From positions 59,000 through 122,999 of the forward strand of contig DFEY01000002.1 in assembly GCA_002369135.1 (NCBI GenBank): DNA of 64,000 nucleotides, written 5' to 3'. Made by a program: the position numbers and the translations under genes. This DNA is from Lachnospira sp. UBA3790 (GTDB taxonomy: Bacteria > Bacillota > Clostridia > Lachnospirales > Lachnospiraceae). The notes below the pieces were generated by a model. That model had not been told where the DNA came from. It did no database searches and was given only the letters and a program-made list of their open reading frames with translations. This document shows positions 62,604 to 64,000 of this stretch, piece after piece; position 1 is the stretch's first letter; each line of letters begins with the position of its first letter.

Positions 62604-63410
62604 CTATATATTTTTTATCTGCTTGATATTATTATCAACCATCCTGCTGTCTAGCGGCCTGGCCGATGTTTCCATTGTTACAAACAGATTGTCGCCAAGC
62701 GTATAGCCCTGTCTTGAATACTGTTGTAGTTTGGCAATAGCATTATTCACGTAGTCCTCATTGTCCATCAAACCAAAGTGTTCATATATTATGTTCCTTC
62801 TATTCACTTCATCTAGTATCGTGAAGTCCGGATAAATAGTCCCAACATAAGGGATTTCCAGCGGGCACTCATATCTATACGCAATGCCTTCTCTATAAAG
62901 TTTGTCAGCAATTATCTTCTCAGACTTTGATCTGACGCGCTCTCCTCTATCAGTATATATCTCTGGCGCGTTTTCTTCAAATGGTTTTCTTATATATTCA
63001 AACTTTTCCCATGTCTTTCTATAATCTTCGTTTGATACCTCTATTGGCTCCACTAATCTCTGCTTACCTTTACCTATTTTTCTATATATTTCTAGTGGTT
63101 CTGTTTCCTGCAAGCACTTGATTGCTTTATCAATTATCTTACCTCTTCTTTCAAGTGCTGACTTTAGTTTATTGTAGTATTCGCCTTTAACTATGTTTAC
63201 TGCTCTAGCGCGCTGGGAGGCAGGAAGATATCTTCCGTATTTCCCATCCTCTTGAGTTTCTTTTATGTAGCATTGAACATGGTTCCCTTTTGCAATCACC
63301 GATAGCTTTGCACTATCTTTTCTAGTTCTTTTTATAATACTATTAATTTCTTTTAAATATTTCTGCGTTTTTTCTTTTTCTGTTGCTAGTTCTTTTTCTA
63401 ACTTGTTCAT
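62604..63410 (-). CDS. PD-(D/E)XK nuclease-like protein
   Basis: A 268-aa protein. A coiled N-terminal region (about 1-35, ELATEKEKTQKYLKEIN) precedes a C-terminal domain with RSKSEKIIADKLYREGI (Glu164), YPDFTILDE (Asp195) and IIYEHFGLMD (Glu210). This E...PDF...ExxFG order fits a restriction-endonuclease-like fold. The second half of the catalytic motif is E-H-F rather than ExK. It is a single gene with unknown role: defence, repair or recombination are all possible. GGGGG lies before ATG 63410. Confidence 0.7.
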   Translation of the reverse strand: MNKLEKELATEKEKTQKYLKEINSIIKRTRKDSAKLSVIAKGNHVQCYIKETQEDGKYGRYLPASQRARAVNIVKGEYYNKLKSALERRGKIIDKAIKCLQETEPLEIYRKIGKGKQRLVEPIEVSNEDYRKTWEKFEYIRKPFEENAPEIYTDRGERVRSKSEKIIADKLYREGIAYRYECPLEIPYVGTIYPDFTILDEVNRRNIIYEHFGLMDNEDYVNNAIAKLQQYSRQGYTLGDNLFVTMETSARPLDSRMVDNNIKQIKNI

Positions 63411-63452
63411 TTTAATCCCCCTTGCATATATTATTATATTATTGCTTTTTAT

Positions 63453-63708
63453 ATGCTCTCTTATGTTAAAGCTTTATTTCATATGAGCATATATTTTGAT
63501 GCTTTTGCCATTATATATGCCCTTCCACATTGAAGCTTGATTTAGTATGAGCATATATTTTGATACTTTCGCCATTATATATGCCCTTCCACATTGAAGC
63601 TTGATTTAGTATGGGCATATATTTTGATGCTTTTGCCATTATATATGCCCTTCCATAAAAACGCTTGAATTTTCTAATCATATATAACTATAAAATCTCA
63701 AAATATAT
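63453..63708. repeat. Tandem 64-bp repeat, about four copies
   Basis: Units start at 63453 (degenerate), 63517, 63581 and 63645 (partial/degenerate) with exactly 64-bp spacing. The core includes ATGCCCTTCCACATTGAAGC and ATATATTTTGATGCTTTTGC. Each unit boundary forms a hairpin: GGGCATATAT and ATATATGCCC pair perfectly in the third unit. Non-coding. It lies between the PD-(D/E)XK-like gene and the tuf terminator. On the minus strand each copy also contains TATAAT. Confidence 0.85.
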
Positions 63709-63740
63709 GCTTATTTCATCAAAATCTAAAACAAAACAAA

Positions 63741-63778
63741 AGAAAGCCACTTAATAAAATATTAAATGGCTTTCTCTT
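63741..63778 (-). terminator. Terminator after tuf
   Basis: GAAAGCCATTTAAT and ATTAAGTGGCTTTC (minus strand) form a 14-bp stem with one wobble, followed by TTTTGTTTTG. Confidence 0.8.
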
Positions 63779-63806
63779 TAATATAATTATTAATTAAATA
63801 ATAATC

Positions 63807-64000
63807 TTATTCAATAATCTCAGTAACCTTACCTGAACCTACTGTTCTACCACCTTCACGGATAGCGAATCCAAGACCCTGCTCCATAGCGATTGGCTGG
63901 ATAAGTTCAACAGTAATTTCTACGTTGTCACCAGGCATACACATTTCTGTGCCGTCTGGAAGGTTACATACACCAGTAACGTCAGTTGTTCTGAAGTAGA
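63807..64000 (-). CDS. tuf: Elongation factor Tu, C-terminal part (cut by window edge)
   Basis: Minus-strand translation gives YFRTTDVTGVCNLPDGTEMC, MPGDNVEITVELIQPIAMEQ and GLGFAIREGGRTVGSGKVTE, ending IIE and TAA (63809-63807). This is the conserved domain 3 end of EF-Tu, which delivers aminoacyl-tRNA to the ribosome. The rest of the gene lies beyond base 64000. Confidence 0.97.
   Translation of the reverse strand, partial: YFRTTDVTGVCNLPDGTEMCMPGDNVEITVELIQPIAMEQGLGFAIREGGRTVGSGKVTEIIE

Noticed and set aside
63453..63708. CRISPR-like repeats after tuf
   Set aside because: The whole 64-bp unit is repeated with no variable spacer, and no cas genes are in the window.
1..64000. tRNA or rRNA genes, integrases and insertion sequences
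   Set aside because: None was recognised on either strand. The island lacks an obvious mobility gene, so its spread probably depends on homologous recombination.

Overview
The window looks like a chromosomal segment of a low-GC Gram-positive anaerobe, most likely a Lachnospiraceae member (Butyrivibrio/Roseburia/Eubacterium-like). Supporting traits are lysine-rich Big2-type secreted domains, T/E/P-rich linkers, F420-dehydrogenase-beta-like and pyruvyl-transferase genes in a Wzx/Wzy exopolysaccharide locus, Sfp-type PPTase, FakB/DegV and GT8 genes. This taxonomic call is inference. The right edge carries the 3' end of tuf (EF-Tu) and the left edge the 5' end of rpsJ (S10), both on the minus strand. 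The window is therefore about 63.7 kb of accessory DNA lying between the str operon and the S10 operon, which are often close together.

Layout. 1-735: rpsJ with promoter, structured leader, a 135-bp four-way-junction element and a terminator. 749-4000: a secreted lysine-rich protein, then a peptide-modification-like locus. That locus has an S26-like peptidase, a PqqD-like carrier, an HprK-like kinase, a lysine/serine-rich lipoprotein and two unlisted small acidic peptide genes with a Y-x-D-P leader motif. The peptide C-termini resemble stretches of the lipoprotein. 4035-14634: four large secreted proteins (discoidin domains or 160-residue tandem repeats) with one shared C-terminal module. 14878-16179: an NTP_transf_5-type nucleotidyltransferase. 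16228-16415: a candidate 6S-like RNA.

16.5-23.5 kb is a defence island: an MqsR/MqsA-Panacea toxin-antitoxin pair with a paired palindromic operator, AbiH, a divergent HEPN Abi-C protein and a large STAND NTPase. The STAND gene is bracketed by remnants of vanZ. 23.6-24.1 kb holds decayed genes.

24.1-48.4 kb is one long minus-strand cell-surface polysaccharide operon. It starts with a 42-aa membrane protein, followed by LCP, YveK/Wzz, a BY-kinase, glycosyltransferases, acetyl- and acyltransferases, a radical SAM enzyme, a TagD-like cytidylyltransferase, LicD, Wzy, Wzx, two pyruvyl transferases paired with two F420-like iron-sulfur proteins, VanZ, an LtaS-like sulfatase and a GDPD. Together these suggest a phosphate- and pyruvate-decorated polymer.

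48.6-63.8 kb is mostly household: an RlmI-like methyltransferase, PPTase, TrkH/TrkA, MscL with a zinc ribbon, PlsC-like and GT8 enzymes, a complete type III (CptIN-like) toxin-antitoxin locus with three pseudoknot repeats, a DMT transporter, DegV, an aldo/keto reductase, an alpha/beta hydrolase, a PD-(D/E)XK-like protein, a 64-bp tandem repeat and tuf.
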